Shown piece by piece: positions 55,860-64,000 of a stretch of 64,000 nt of DNA (within the stretch, counting starts at the first letter, position 1; every line of letters starts with the position of its first letter). Under the pieces are notes generated by a model, which ran no database searches, was not told the origin of the DNA, and worked only from the letters and a program-made list of their open reading frames with translations. The stretch lies in assembly GCF_900112755.1 (NCBI RefSeq), contig NZ_FOMW01000005.1:186001-250000 (forward strand), read 5' to 3'. The translations under genes were made by a program, and so were the position numbers. The stretch is from Sulfitobacter brevis. Lineage in GTDB: Bacteria > Pseudomonadota > Alphaproteobacteria > Rhodobacterales > Rhodobacteraceae.

Positions 55860-57062
55860 TCAGACCCTTTCAAGTATGAGAGCCACGCCTTGGCCCACGC
55901 CGACGCACATGGTGCAAAGCGCATAGCGCCCGCCTGTGCGTTGCAGTTGCAATGCCGCCGTCATCACCAGCCGCGCGCCGGACATGCCCAGCGGGTGGCC
56001 GATGGCAATCGCGCCGCCGTTGGCATTTACATGCGGTGCGTCGTCCGCCACGCCCAAAGCGCGCAGGGTCGCGAGACCTTGCGAGGCGAAGGCTTCGTTC
56101 AATTCTATCACATCCATCTGGTCGATGGTGAGACCTGCGCGGGCCAGTACCTTTTGGCAGGCGGGGATTGGCCCAATACCCATCACACGCGGCTCAACCC
56201 CGGCGGCAGACATCGCGACGACGCGAGCGATTGGCGTCAGTCCGTTGTCCTTGGCTGCCTGTTCATTGGCGACCAGCAGGGCGGCCGCACCGTCGTTCAC
56301 GCCGGAGGCATTGCCTGCCGTTACGGTGAGGTCGGGGCCATTGATGGCACGCAGCTTGCCAAGCGCTTCGCCGGTTGTGTCGGGGCGCGGGTGTTCGTCG
56401 CGGTTCACGATGATCGGATCGCCTTTGCGCTGCGGAATAGTCACGGGGGCAATCTCGTCTGCAAAGATGCCAGCCTTGTCAGCGGCGGCCCAGCGTTGCT
56501 GGCTGCGCAGCGCAAAAGCGTCCTGATCGGCGCGGTTCACGCTGTGGTCCTCGGCAACGTTGTCGGCGGTTTCAGGCATCGAATCGACGCCGTATTTCGC
56601 TTTCATCTTCGGATTCACAAAGCGCCAGCCAATGGTGGTGTCATAGACCGCGTTGTTGCGCGAAAAGGCGGTTTCGGCCTTCGGCATGACGAAGGGCGCG
56701 CGGGTCATGCTCTCGACGCCGCCTGCAATCGCCATATCCATGTCGCCTGCACGGATCGCCCGCGCGACCGAGCCGACAGCGTCCATCCCCGAAGCACAGA
56801 GCCGGTTGATCGTGGAGCCGGGCACATCGACAGGCAGACCCGCCAGCAGCGCGGCCATCCGCGCCACGTTGCGGTTATCTTCGCCCGCTTGGTTGGCGCA
56901 GCCCAGCACCACATCATCTACCCGTGTCCAGTCAACGTCCGGATTACGCGCCATCAAGGCCGCAATCGGGATCGCAGCAAGGTCATCGGCACGCACCGAA
57001 GACAAAGCGCCGCCAAAGCGGCCAATGGGGGTACGCTGTGCGTCACAGATGAAGGCATGCAT
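55860..57062 (-). CDS. pcaF: 3-oxoadipyl-CoA / 3-oxo-5,6-dehydrosuberyl-CoA thiolase
   Basis: The 400 residues carry the thiolase landmarks: the acyl-accepting C89 in [38 protein letters not shown] with the catalytic histidine, and [19 protein letters not shown] with the second cysteine. IERV-type endings and [12 protein letters not shown] fit the PcaF/PaaJ branch, which releases acetyl-CoA from beta-ketoadipyl-CoA and related intermediates. As first gene of the paa run it is probably PaaJ in function. The 118-base gap upstream holds the presumed operon promoter. Confidence 0.92.
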   Translation of the reverse strand: MHAFICDAQRTPIGRFGGALSSVRADDLAAIPIAALMARNPDVDWTRVDDVVLGCANQAGEDNRNVARMAALLAGLPVDVPGSTINRLCASGMDAVGSVARAIRAGDMDMAIAGGVESMTRAPFVMPKAETAFSRNNAVYDTTIGWRFVNPKMKAKYGVDSMPETADNVAEDHSVNRADQDAFALRSQQRWAAADKAGIFADEIAPVTIPQRKGDPIIVNRDEHPRPDTTGEALGKLRAINGPDLTVTAGNASGVNDGAAALLVANEQAAKDNGLTPIARVVAMSAAGVEPRVMGIGPIPACQKVLARAGLTIDQMDVIELNEAFASQGLATLRALGVADDAPHVNANGGAIAIGHPLGMSGARLVMTAALQLQRTGGRYALCTMCVGVGQGVALILERV

Positions 57063-57180
57063 GTAGAAACTCCTAAAGCTTTAGAAAGAAGGTAATCCCC
57101 GAGGTGATTCGAGGCAAGTTAAATGTTACATGATCTGCATATTTGCAAAATTTGCGTAACACGTTGAGAGGGGCGGAGAG
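57063..57180 (-). promoter_or_regulatory. Presumed paa operon promoter with PaaX operator candidates
   Basis: This AT-rich gap includes TGATTCGAG (57105-57113), similar to the TGATTCG core of PaaX operators described in E. coli. There is also an inverted repeat TGTTAC (57124-57129) / GTAACA (57156-57161), which extends partly inwards (TGCA arms). ATTTGC occurs twice in direct orientation inside it. The exact promoter and binding protein are inferred from position ahead of the thiolase gene and from the presence of paaX in the operon. Confidence 0.5.
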
Positions 57181-58272
57181 TTAGGCCAACGTGGTCGTGA
57201 AGTCCCCGCGCAGCGCAACTTCGAGCAATTCCAGATCGTCGGAACAGTCTTTGTATTGCGCCACCATCTGCGGCGGGATCACAAAGGCATCGCCTTTTTG
57301 CAAATCGCGATCCGCCTCCCCTTCGGCAGTGAGCGTCATCGTGCCGTCCATGACAAAGGTGAAATGGATATCGGCGTCATGGCGGCTGGCGGGCGGGATG
57401 CCTTCGCTGCGCCGCACGACCTGAATGCCCGCCACGCCCTTGGTGCCCGCCGTGATGCCGGTATCCCGCGCGGTGAAGCCCGGTACGCGGAAAGGGTGCC
57501 ATTCGGCCTTGTCTTTGATGTGGTGGACAAAGGTCTGCCCGTCCCACTCGCGCGCCGGATCGCCCTTGCCGTTGGGCAGGGTGAAATCGTGGTCGATGGT
57601 GGTGACATGATCTGCCGGCACGCCGATCTCGATCACCTCAATCTCGGGGGAGGCCTCCACGACACGGTGGCGGATGCCGGGCGGCTGGGTGACGCAATCG
57701 CCCGCGTGCAGGCGGATCACATCGCCCTGATCCTCATACAGCACATCGACCCAACCCTTGTAGCAAAAGATCAGCTGAAATCCGACGGTGTGATAATGCA
57801 CCATATCCGGCACCGGCCCGCCATCGGGGATGCGGATGTGGCTGGCAATGATCGACCCGCCCAGCCGTGTCGGGATAAGATCGCGGTAATGCATGCCCGC
57901 ACGGCCGATCACCCAAGGCGCTTCATCGCGCAGGCGGCGCACGGCAAATTCATGCTGGGTGGCGGGATGTTCGACGGCGGGCGACAGCGGCACCACAAGG
58001 ACGCGGGTGCCGTTGGGGGCGATGAGTTCGCGTTGGCCTCCGGCGAAGTCATCGGGGCTGTCGGTAAGAATACGCAGCACGCCGGGGGGCACATCGGCCC
58101 CCTTTTCGATCCGCAAGCGAAGGCCGTGGCCCGAGAATGTCGCGACCGAGGGGTCATCCGCAGGGAAGATATTCTCCAACCGCATGCCGAGCGTTTTGGT
58201 GAAGAACGGCAGGTCGTGGCGCAGCTCTTTCGTGGGCAGCAAGAATTCGGCGAGAATGTCATCGGGGCGCAT
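57181..58272 (-). CDS. VOC-like plus double-cupin domain protein
   Basis: The first part (about 1-100) has a glyoxalase/VOC-like half: FLLPTKELRHDLPFFTKTLGMRLENIFPADDPSVATFSGHGLRLRIEKG. Two cupin barrels follow: MVHYHTVGFQLIFCYKGWVDVLYEDQGDVIRLHAGDCVTQPPGIRHRVVEA (near 157-210) and DADIHFTFVMDGTMTLTAEGEADRDLQKGDAFVIPPQMVAQYKDC (near 300-345). The histidines HYH and H-R in the first barrel could bind a metal. The substrate is not recognisable. It lies 118 bases upstream of the paa thiolase and 99 bases downstream of the RND pump gene, all on one strand; whether it belongs to the paa regulon is unknown. Confidence 0.72.
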   Translation of the reverse strand: MRPDDILAEFLLPTKELRHDLPFFTKTLGMRLENIFPADDPSVATFSGHGLRLRIEKGADVPPGVLRILTDSPDDFAGGQRELIAPNGTRVLVVPLSPAVEHPATQHEFAVRRLRDEAPWVIGRAGMHYRDLIPTRLGGSIIASHIRIPDGGPVPDMVHYHTVGFQLIFCYKGWVDVLYEDQGDVIRLHAGDCVTQPPGIRHRVVEASPEIEVIEIGVPADHVTTIDHDFTLPNGKGDPAREWDGQTFVHHIKDKAEWHPFRVPGFTARDTGITAGTKGVAGIQVVRRSEGIPPASRHDADIHFTFVMDGTMTLTAEGEADRDLQKGDAFVIPPQMVAQYKDCSDDLELLEVALRGDFTTTLA

Positions 58273-58371
58273 TTTAAGTTCCAGTCCTCTACAAATGTCG
58301 GGTTTAGCGCTACACTACTGTGTGCTCCGTATCTTTCCAGCGGCAATTGGGGTGCTTTTCGCAGGCCACCC

Positions 58372-61300
58372 CTAGACCGGCTGCGCCTCTCTAAGCTCCT
58401 GTTGAAGGCGTTGCTCCTCCTTGGCTTTGGGTGTCGAAAATCTTGCGAGCAGCAGATAGGCCACCGGCGTCAAATAGAGTGTCGACAGTGTCGCCATGCC
58501 AAGGCCCCCAACGATGACCCAGCCCAAGGCTTCACGCGCCTCGGCCCCTGCTCCCGCAGAGAGGATCAACGGCACACCGCCCAAGACGGTCGAGGTCATC
58601 GTCATCATCACGGGCCGCAGACGGATGGTCGCGGCATCAAGGATTGCCGAATGAATGTCCTGCCCTCTATCGCGCAATTGATTGGCAAACTCGACGATCA
58701 GAATGCCATTCTTGGCCATGATACCAATCAACATGACCAGTCCGATCTGGCTGTACACATTCAGGCTTTGTCCTGTCATCAACAATGCAAAGACCGCGCA
58801 GGCCAGCCCCAAAGGCACGGTCGCCATCACGACAATGGCCGATACAAAGCTTTCAAACTGGGCCGCGAGCACCAAAAACACGACAACAATCGCAAAGCCG
58901 AATGTCACAAAGAGCCCCGCGTTCGTCTGGTCGAGCGTTGCGGCCTCGGCCAATGGCACGATGCGGTTTTCTTCTGCCAGCACCTCATCGGCGATCGCGC
59001 GTACCTCGGCCAACGCATTGCCGAGCGACATATCAGGTGTCAGCCCTGCGGAAATCTCAACCGCGCGGTTCTGGCCTTCGCGGTTCAGTTCGGGCGCGAC
59101 AGCGCGTTCGTCCAGCGTGACAAAACTGGCGAGCGGCACCATCTGCCCGCTGCCCGACTGGATGAATACATTCTCAAGATCGCTAGGGTCATTCACCGGA
59201 TCACCGGTCGAGAGCATTTGCACGCCATAACTGGTATCGTCGATAAACACCGAAGCAACTTCACGGCCATCCAGCACCGCTTGTAGGGCTTGGCCCAAAC
59301 CGGCGATATCAACGCCGAGATCTGCCGCCAAAGCGCGGTCGATCTGCACGAATAGCTGCGGTTGGGTGCGTTCATATTCCAAGCGAACCTGCCCCATCGC
59401 AGGGTTCTGGCTCAGCCGCTCGACCATTTTTTCGGCCACGGTGCCAAGCTGGTCATAGCTGTTGCCCGTAATCGCAAACGCCAGACCTCGCCCTGCACCG
59501 CGAATGCCCAGAGAGTTCGGCTGGATCGCAAAGGCCCGCACCCCGATGACGCCGCGCAGCTTGCCGTTGATCTCTGCGACAATCTCCTGCTGGCCACGGG
59601 TGCGATCCTCCCATTTGGCGAGAGTAAAGACCATAAAGCCCCGGTTATCCGCGCCAAAGCCCGTGATGGAAAAGACATTGGTGATCTCACCGCTTTCTCG
59701 CAGCGGTGCGACGATATCTTCGATCTGGTGCATTTTAACTTGGGTATAGTCGAGCGATACACCCTGCGGGGCGGTCACGCTGAGCAAGGCGACAGCGCGA
59801 TCTTCGGCGGGTGTCAGCTCCTGACGGATGCTGCCTGCGACAAGCGCTGCCGTGACCGCGACAAAGAGCGCGACCAACACTATTACAAATGGCATCGCCA
59901 AGGCCGCGCGTAGGGTTGTTTCGTAAAGCGCAAACAGCCGGTTGCCGAGCCAGACCATCGGCCCACGGGGATCAGGATCGGGCGGGCGCGTCAGCAGACG
60001 GCTTGCCAAAACCGGACAAAGGCTGAGCGCGACGATTGACGACAGAGATACGGCAATCGCGAGGGTAAAGCCGAATTCCCGAAACAGCCCGCCCGCCTGA
60101 CCGGGCAGAAAGGATAGCGGCACAAAGACCGCGGCAAGGGTGGCCGTTGTTGTGACAACGGCAAAGAATACCTGCGACGTGCCCAGCACCGCCGCCGCAC
60201 GCGGCCCCATGCCTGCCGCGCGTTGTCGGACGATGTTTTCGAGCACAACGATCGCATCATCCACCACCATCCCCGTTGCGAGAACCAGCGCCAGCAGAGT
60301 CAGGATATTGATGGAAAACCCGACCAGATAGATCGCGGCTAAGGTGCCGATCAATGCGACAGGAAGGGTTAGCGCAGGGATCAACGTGGCGCGGACGTCG
60401 CGCAGGAATACAAAGATCACCGCTACCACGATCAGCACCGCAAAACCGAGGGTCGTCAGCACCTCGCGGATTGAGCCGGAGATAAATGTCGCATCATCGG
60501 AAGTGACAAAAATCTGCACATCATCGGGCAGGGTGCTGTCGAGCTCGGCAACAACTGCTCGCACGCTTTTGGAGATTTCGAGCGTGTTTGACGTGGCCTG
60601 CCGGATGATCCCGATGCCTAACCCCAATTGCCCGTTGGCGCGCAGCACGGTTTCTCCCGGTGCGGGGCCAAGCGTAACCTGCGCCACATCGCCCAGCGCC
60701 ACATCGTTGCGGATTTCCAGCGCTTCAAAAGCTGCAGCCGTGGCAACACTTGCGGTGGTGCGCACATTGATCGACTGGCTGTCGCCCGCCAGATCGCCCG
60801 CAGGCGCATCATAGGCGACGTTGGCCAAGGTTCTTTGTATATCACCCAAGGTCAGCCCGCGACTGGCCAAGGCAAGCTGGTCGATGTCGACCCGAAAAAC
60901 CGGCTCCCTGTCGCCGTAGATTTGCAGGTCTGCGACGCCGTTGACCGAAATCAGCCGATCTTCGACCCTGTCGCGCACGATGCGTGTTAATTCTTGCGGG
61001 GAACGCCCTGCCGAGGTGACGGCAATCCGCATCACCGGTTGGGCGTTGGCGTCGGCCTTAACGATCTCGGGCTGGTCGGCGCCCTCGGGCAGCTGGTTGG
61101 CGATCCGCGCCACCGCGTCGCGCACATCAGTGGCAGCAACATCGATATCGACGGTGTCGTTAAATTCCATCGTTACGCGGCTGCGGCCAAAGCGCGAGTT
61201 CGACGAGATCGACCGCACGCCCGATACCCGCCCAACCGCGCCTTCGATGCGTCCCGTCAACTCCTGATCCACCGATTCAGGCGAGGCACCTGACATGCGG

Positions 61301-61491
61301 GTGGTCACGGTGACCACAGGACGGTCCACATTCGGAAGCTCGCGAATTTCAGCTCCAAAAAGCCCGGCCACACCTGCAAGGATGATCAACGCGTTCAACA
61401 CGAAGGCAAGGATCGGACGCCGCACAAACAGGGCCGTGCCGGGAGATCGGGGGGCGGCTTGCTCTGCTGTGGCGGCTGGGGGGAGGGTCAC
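58372..61491 (-). CDS. RND-family efflux pump inner membrane subunit (AcrB-like)
   Basis: The 1039 residues show the two symmetric halves of an RND pump. The N-terminal segment is FVRRPILAFVLNALIILAGVAGLFG. The proton-relay aspartate pair is in LALVLATGMVVDDAIVVLENIV. The second half has IGLVMLIGIMAKNGILIVEFANQLRDRG, and the C-terminal motif AGAGAEAREALGWVIVGGLGMATLSTLYLTPVAYLLL is typical. The substrate is not predictable. Its start overlaps the adaptor stop by four bases; no outer membrane channel gene is present in the window. Confidence 0.95.
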   Translation of the reverse strand: MTLPPAATAEQAAPRSPGTALFVRRPILAFVLNALIILAGVAGLFGAEIRELPNVDRPVVTVTTRMSGASPESVDQELTGRIEGAVGRVSGVRSISSNSRFGRSRVTMEFNDTVDIDVAATDVRDAVARIANQLPEGADQPEIVKADANAQPVMRIAVTSAGRSPQELTRIVRDRVEDRLISVNGVADLQIYGDREPVFRVDIDQLALASRGLTLGDIQRTLANVAYDAPAGDLAGDSQSINVRTTASVATAAAFEALEIRNDVALGDVAQVTLGPAPGETVLRANGQLGLGIGIIRQATSNTLEISKSVRAVVAELDSTLPDDVQIFVTSDDATFISGSIREVLTTLGFAVLIVVAVIFVFLRDVRATLIPALTLPVALIGTLAAIYLVGFSINILTLLALVLATGMVVDDAIVVLENIVRQRAAGMGPRAAAVLGTSQVFFAVVTTTATLAAVFVPLSFLPGQAGGLFREFGFTLAIAVSLSSIVALSLCPVLASRLLTRPPDPDPRGPMVWLGNRLFALYETTLRAALAMPFVIVLVALFVAVTAALVAGSIRQELTPAEDRAVALLSVTAPQGVSLDYTQVKMHQIEDIVAPLRESGEITNVFSITGFGADNRGFMVFTLAKWEDRTRGQQEIVAEINGKLRGVIGVRAFAIQPNSLGIRGAGRGLAFAITGNSYDQLGTVAEKMVERLSQNPAMGQVRLEYERTQPQLFVQIDRALAADLGVDIAGLGQALQAVLDGREVASVFIDDTSYGVQMLSTGDPVNDPSDLENVFIQSGSGQMVPLASFVTLDERAVAPELNREGQNRAVEISAGLTPDMSLGNALAEVRAIADEVLAEENRIVPLAEAATLDQTNAGLFVTFGFAIVVVFLVLAAQFESFVSAIVVMATVPLGLACAVFALLMTGQSLNVYSQIGLVMLIGIMAKNGILIVEFANQLRDRGQDIHSAILDAATIRLRPVMMTMTSTVLGGVPLILSAGAGAEAREALGWVIVGGLGMATLSTLYLTPVAYLLLARFSTPKAKEEQRLQQELREAQPV

Positions 61492-62777
61492 AATGTGGCC
61501 TTTCGCGACGGGCCGGAAAAATCGGTTGCAGCGCCATCAGCACTCACCGGCGCGACTTCGGCACCTTCCCTAAGGGTCTGGACGCCTTCTGTTACCACTT
61601 GTTCGTTCGCTTGCAGGTGTTCTGACCTGACCAACACGGAATCGCTGTTGCGCTGGGCGATTTCGACCGCGACCTGCACGGCTTTCCCATCTCGCACGGC
61701 CCAGACATAGGGACCATCGCTGGACCATTGCACCGCCAAAGGCGCGATCGACAGCAGCGTTTCACCGGCAAATGTCATGATGACCGAAAACGCCATGCCG
61801 GCGCGCAGCAGGTCGTCGGTATTGGCGACACGGCCCTGCACCAGCATGGTGCGGCTGGCACGGTCAACGATACTATCGATGGCGCTGATCTCTCCGGTGA
61901 TCTGCAAATCGCGCAGGCCAAGCGGCATTGCGGTGATCGGCTGGCCGACTTTCATCTTGCCGACCACGCGTTCGGGTACCCGAAATTCGATCACGATGTC
62001 AGAGCGGTCGGTGATGGTTGCCAGCACGTCCTGCGCATTCACACGGTCTCCGACCTCGAAATCGACAATCCCGACCCAGCCCGAGATGGGTGCGACGATC
62101 TTGCGTTGTGAAAAATCAAACTCGGCTTGTCGCACCCCGAGCTCGGCACTGCGCAGCGCCACATCCGCCTCGCGCAGGCGCACTTCGGTGACCGTGCCGG
62201 TTTTTTCGAGCCGCGTGATCCGCTCCTGTTCGGTTCGGGCGTCTTCGAGGCGGATCTGGGCCTGTTCCAGCGCGATCTGTTCAGCCTCATCCTGAAGTCG
62301 CGCGATCACTGTGCCGGCTTTGACTGTGCTGCCGGCAGGGAGTGTCAGTTCGGTGATCACGCCGACAGCGTTTGAACGAACTGTGACCGAGCGTAGCGCC
62401 CGCCCGTCGCCGATGGCTGTGACCCGATCTGCCAGCGACTGTGTGCCCGCCAAAACAGTGACCACCTGCACCGGACCGCCCGCGCCGCGCGGCCTGCCCG
62501 ACGGTGCGTCAGCCACTGCCGCCTGAAATTCGATCCCCAAGAGATCAAGCAGACCAAGGCGCGCGAGCAATGGTTGGGCCGCCGGAACGTAGGCGATCCA
62601 GACATAAAGACCTGCTGCGAGGACCAATATGAGGACGAAAATCTGCTGGAGGGCTTTCACGAAGCGTACTTTCGTTGGGGGCGCGACCAATCCATCATCT
62701 AACAGCGCAGCGGGAATAGCACGCCAAAATTGGTCCAACGGCATCCGCTTGGATAAGGATTCGCCCACAAATCCCAT
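61488..62777 (-). CDS. RND efflux periplasmic adaptor subunit (membrane fusion protein)
   Basis: The 429 residues have an N-terminal membrane segment after a leading cytoplasmic part (KALQQIFVLILVLAAGLYVWIAYV, about 37-60). The lipoyl/coiled-coil region is VGVITELTLPAGSTVKAGTVIARLQDEAEQIALEQAQIRLEDARTEQERITRLEKTGTVTEVRLREADVALRSAEL, followed by beta-barrel parts (GWVGIVDFEVGDRVNAQDVLATITD). The start is uncertain: I used the ATG at 62777 with AGG upstream; a GTG at 62843 and an ATG at 62744 are also possible. It is the first gene of the pump operon. Confidence 0.87.
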   Translation of the reverse strand: MGFVGESLSKRMPLDQFWRAIPAALLDDGLVAPPTKVRFVKALQQIFVLILVLAAGLYVWIAYVPAAQPLLARLGLLDLLGIEFQAAVADAPSGRPRGAGGPVQVVTVLAGTQSLADRVTAIGDGRALRSVTVRSNAVGVITELTLPAGSTVKAGTVIARLQDEAEQIALEQAQIRLEDARTEQERITRLEKTGTVTEVRLREADVALRSAELGVRQAEFDFSQRKIVAPISGWVGIVDFEVGDRVNAQDVLATITDRSDIVIEFRVPERVVGKMKVGQPITAMPLGLRDLQITGEISAIDSIVDRASRTMLVQGRVANTDDLLRAGMAFSVIMTFAGETLLSIAPLAVQWSSDGPYVWAVRDGKAVQVAVEIAQRNSDSVLVRSEHLQANEQVVTEGVQTLREGAEVAPVSADGAATDFSGPSRKATL

Positions 62778-62991
62778 ACCCTGCCTGATCGGGAGGCAGA
62801 TGAAGCGTTTTAAGCGGCCTCCTAAACTCAGGTTTAGCCCCACTTACGCCGGGTTTACGTCGTCGTTTTTAAACTTCTGTTGAGTGTAAGTCTGATGCTG
62901 CGTCCTTTTATCCAGCTCATCCCGACGAGGCTGGTCTTAGACGGTCTCGAACCCAACACTCCTGTTCGGGAAGACTTAAAAGGAACACGAC

Positions 62992-63264
62992 ATGAAACTG
63001 AACATCACAGCAGCCGCCCTTCTTGTAACACTGGCCGGAACCGCATCTTTTGCACAAGGCATCGAAGGTCAGCAGATCGGCTATAACGATAAATCCGACA
63101 CCAATGTCAGCTACTCCACCAACGGCGACAACGATGCCGTAGTGATCGAACAACGCTTGGTTGACGGCGATTACAGCCTGCGCGTCGAAGACCGAGTTGA
63201 AGGCACTGTGACCATCTACAAAACCTTCCCTGAAAACCTTAACGACGGTCGTATCTCACGTTGA
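62992..63264 (+). CDS. Small exported protein of unknown function
   Basis: The 90 residues begin with a clear signal peptide (MKLNITAAALLVTLAGTASFAQG, cleaved after AQ or AFA). The mature part is about 68 residues and acidic, with VSYSTNGDNDAVVIEQRLVDGDYSLRVEDRVEGTVTIYKTF. It has no cysteine and no membrane segment. AAAAGGA precedes the ATG, so a real gene is likely. I do not recognise the family. It diverges from the RND adaptor gene and is 102 bases from the tethered regulator. Confidence 0.75.
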   Translation: MKLNITAAALLVTLAGTASFAQGIEGQQIGYNDKSDTNVSYSTNGDNDAVVIEQRLVDGDYSLRVEDRVEGTVTIYKTFPENLNDGRISR

Positions 63265-63366
63265 TCGCCAAGCACTGTCGCCTGTAACGATTGATTGACT
63301 GGCAACGCCGTTGCGGTTTGCGACCTTGGACTTATATCACGGGGTATAAGCAAGGTTGTTAGATTT

Positions 63367-63930
63367 ATGAACAAATACAGAAAAGTAGGCCTCTGGGTCA
63401 TCGCCACGTTGCAAGCATCGGCGGCGATATTTTATGCGTCCTGCGCGCTTTTGGATGCATGGGGGATCGAGCCGCAAATCCTGATCTGGCAAAGTCACGA
63501 CTACCAGCAAAGCGTGCTGGCAATCGGTTTGCTGCTGGGTGTTGTTATGGGCTGGATCGCGATGCGAATGAGCCTGAAGCGCGCCCGTATTGCAGAAGAA
63601 AAGGTGCGTAAATGCGCCACCGGATTTTCCCAACTGATTGTCGAGCATTTCACTGCTTGGGGCCTGACACCTGCCGAAAATGATGTCGCGCTATTCTTGG
63701 TTAAAGGTCTGAATACCCGCGATATCGCTGATCTGCGCGGCACCTCCGAAGGGACGATCAAGGCGCAGACCAATGCGATCTACCGCAAAGCAGGCGTTGC
63801 CGGGCGTTCGCAATTGCTTAGCGTCTTTATCGAGGATCTGATGGACGATGCCCTGCTACCCGAAGCCGTGGCGCAGCGCCCGACAGAAAACCGCCCTGTG
63901 AGTGTATCAAGCAGCGCATTGGCTGCTTGA
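63367..63930 (+). CDS. Membrane-anchored LuxR-type HTH regulator
   Basis: The 187 residues begin with two membrane segments (VGLWVIATLQASAAIFYASCALL and SVLAIGLLLGVVMGWIAMRM) and no sensory domain. A short basic/helical stretch follows. The LuxR helix-turn-helix is GLTPAENDVALFLVKGLNTRDIADLRGTSEGTIKAQTNAIYRKAGVAGRSQLLSVFIEDLM; its TPAE-xV start and the recognition helix are typical. The start at 63367 puts the first membrane segment near the N-terminus; an upstream frame extension is not family-like. It probably controls nearby genes from the membrane, but the target is unknown. The last 70 bases of the window hold nothing recognisable. Confidence 0.85.
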   Translation: MNKYRKVGLWVIATLQASAAIFYASCALLDAWGIEPQILIWQSHDYQQSVLAIGLLLGVVMGWIAMRMSLKRARIAEEKVRKCATGFSQLIVEHFTAWGLTPAENDVALFLVKGLNTRDIADLRGTSEGTIKAQTNAIYRKAGVAGRSQLLSVFIEDLMDDALLPEAVAQRPTENRPVSVSSSALAA

Positions 63931-64000
63931 CCAAGATTGGGAACTCGTCTGATGCGGTTGGGGTAAAAAGCTGTATGTGCACGTCATGACCCTCCTGCTG

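Noticed and set aside
57256-59286. Long rightward open frame across the cupin and RND genes
   Set aside because: It runs antisense through two well-supported genes and their gap, with composition of a mirror frame and no recognisable domain.
1-64000. tRNA, rRNA, CRISPR or transposon features
   Set aside because: No cloverleaf, rRNA-like sequence, repeat-spacer array, transposase or terminal repeat could be seen in the window.

Overview
The window looks like the origin region of a chromosome from the Rhodobacteraceae (Roseobacter group, Alphaproteobacteria). The evidence is the RegB/SenC/RegA redox system, the alphaproteobacterial AddAB helicase-nuclease, the block mnmG-mnmE-rho / maf-aroE-coaE-dnaQ-secB-fxsA-tim44-mltA-smr, and the high-GC coding style. 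I saw no rRNA or tRNA genes, CRISPR arrays, insertion sequences or prophage genes.

Origin and segregation (1-4300). mnmG (cut by the window edge), mnmE, rho and hemJ read leftwards; maf and its followers read rightwards. The roughly 400-base gap between them (3898-4300) is locally AT-rich and holds one perfect and several near-perfect DnaA boxes, so it is my candidate oriC. A perfect 16-base parS palindrome (713-728) spans the mnmG start codon about 3.3 kb away.

Housekeeping region (4301-32600). maf-aroE-coaE-dnaQ is a coupled operon. It is followed by secB, fxsA, a Tim44-like protein, mltA-smr, an MFS transporter, hslVU, an orphan capsule-like gene and trxA. A long leftward run comes next: regB, a PAS protein, tsaE, amgK, murU, addB, addA. 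regB diverges from senC-regA. A hemerythrin-like gene after regA appears to be frameshifted. radC and dnaK-dnaJ follow.

Surface-glycan region (32812-49364). alkB and an ABC-2 permease lead into a rightward series: cysQ, kdsB, a GT2 glycosyltransferase, galU, galE, three more glycosyltransferase-type genes and a two-part sulfotransferase. CysQ recycles the PAP that a sulfotransferase releases, so the set reads as a route to a sulfated surface glycan. Opposite it lies rnd-kdsD-lptC-lptA-lptB with hpf-ptsN. KdsB and KdsD both serve Kdo/LPS synthesis.

Phenylacetate and export region (49416-64000). A complete ring-activation and ring-opening set (thiolase, paaA, B, C, D, E, paaZ, then paaX) reads leftwards from a likely PaaX-controlled promoter. 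Upstream are a VOC-plus-double-cupin gene and an RND efflux pump with its adaptor. The right end has a small exported protein and a membrane-tethered LuxR-type regulator.
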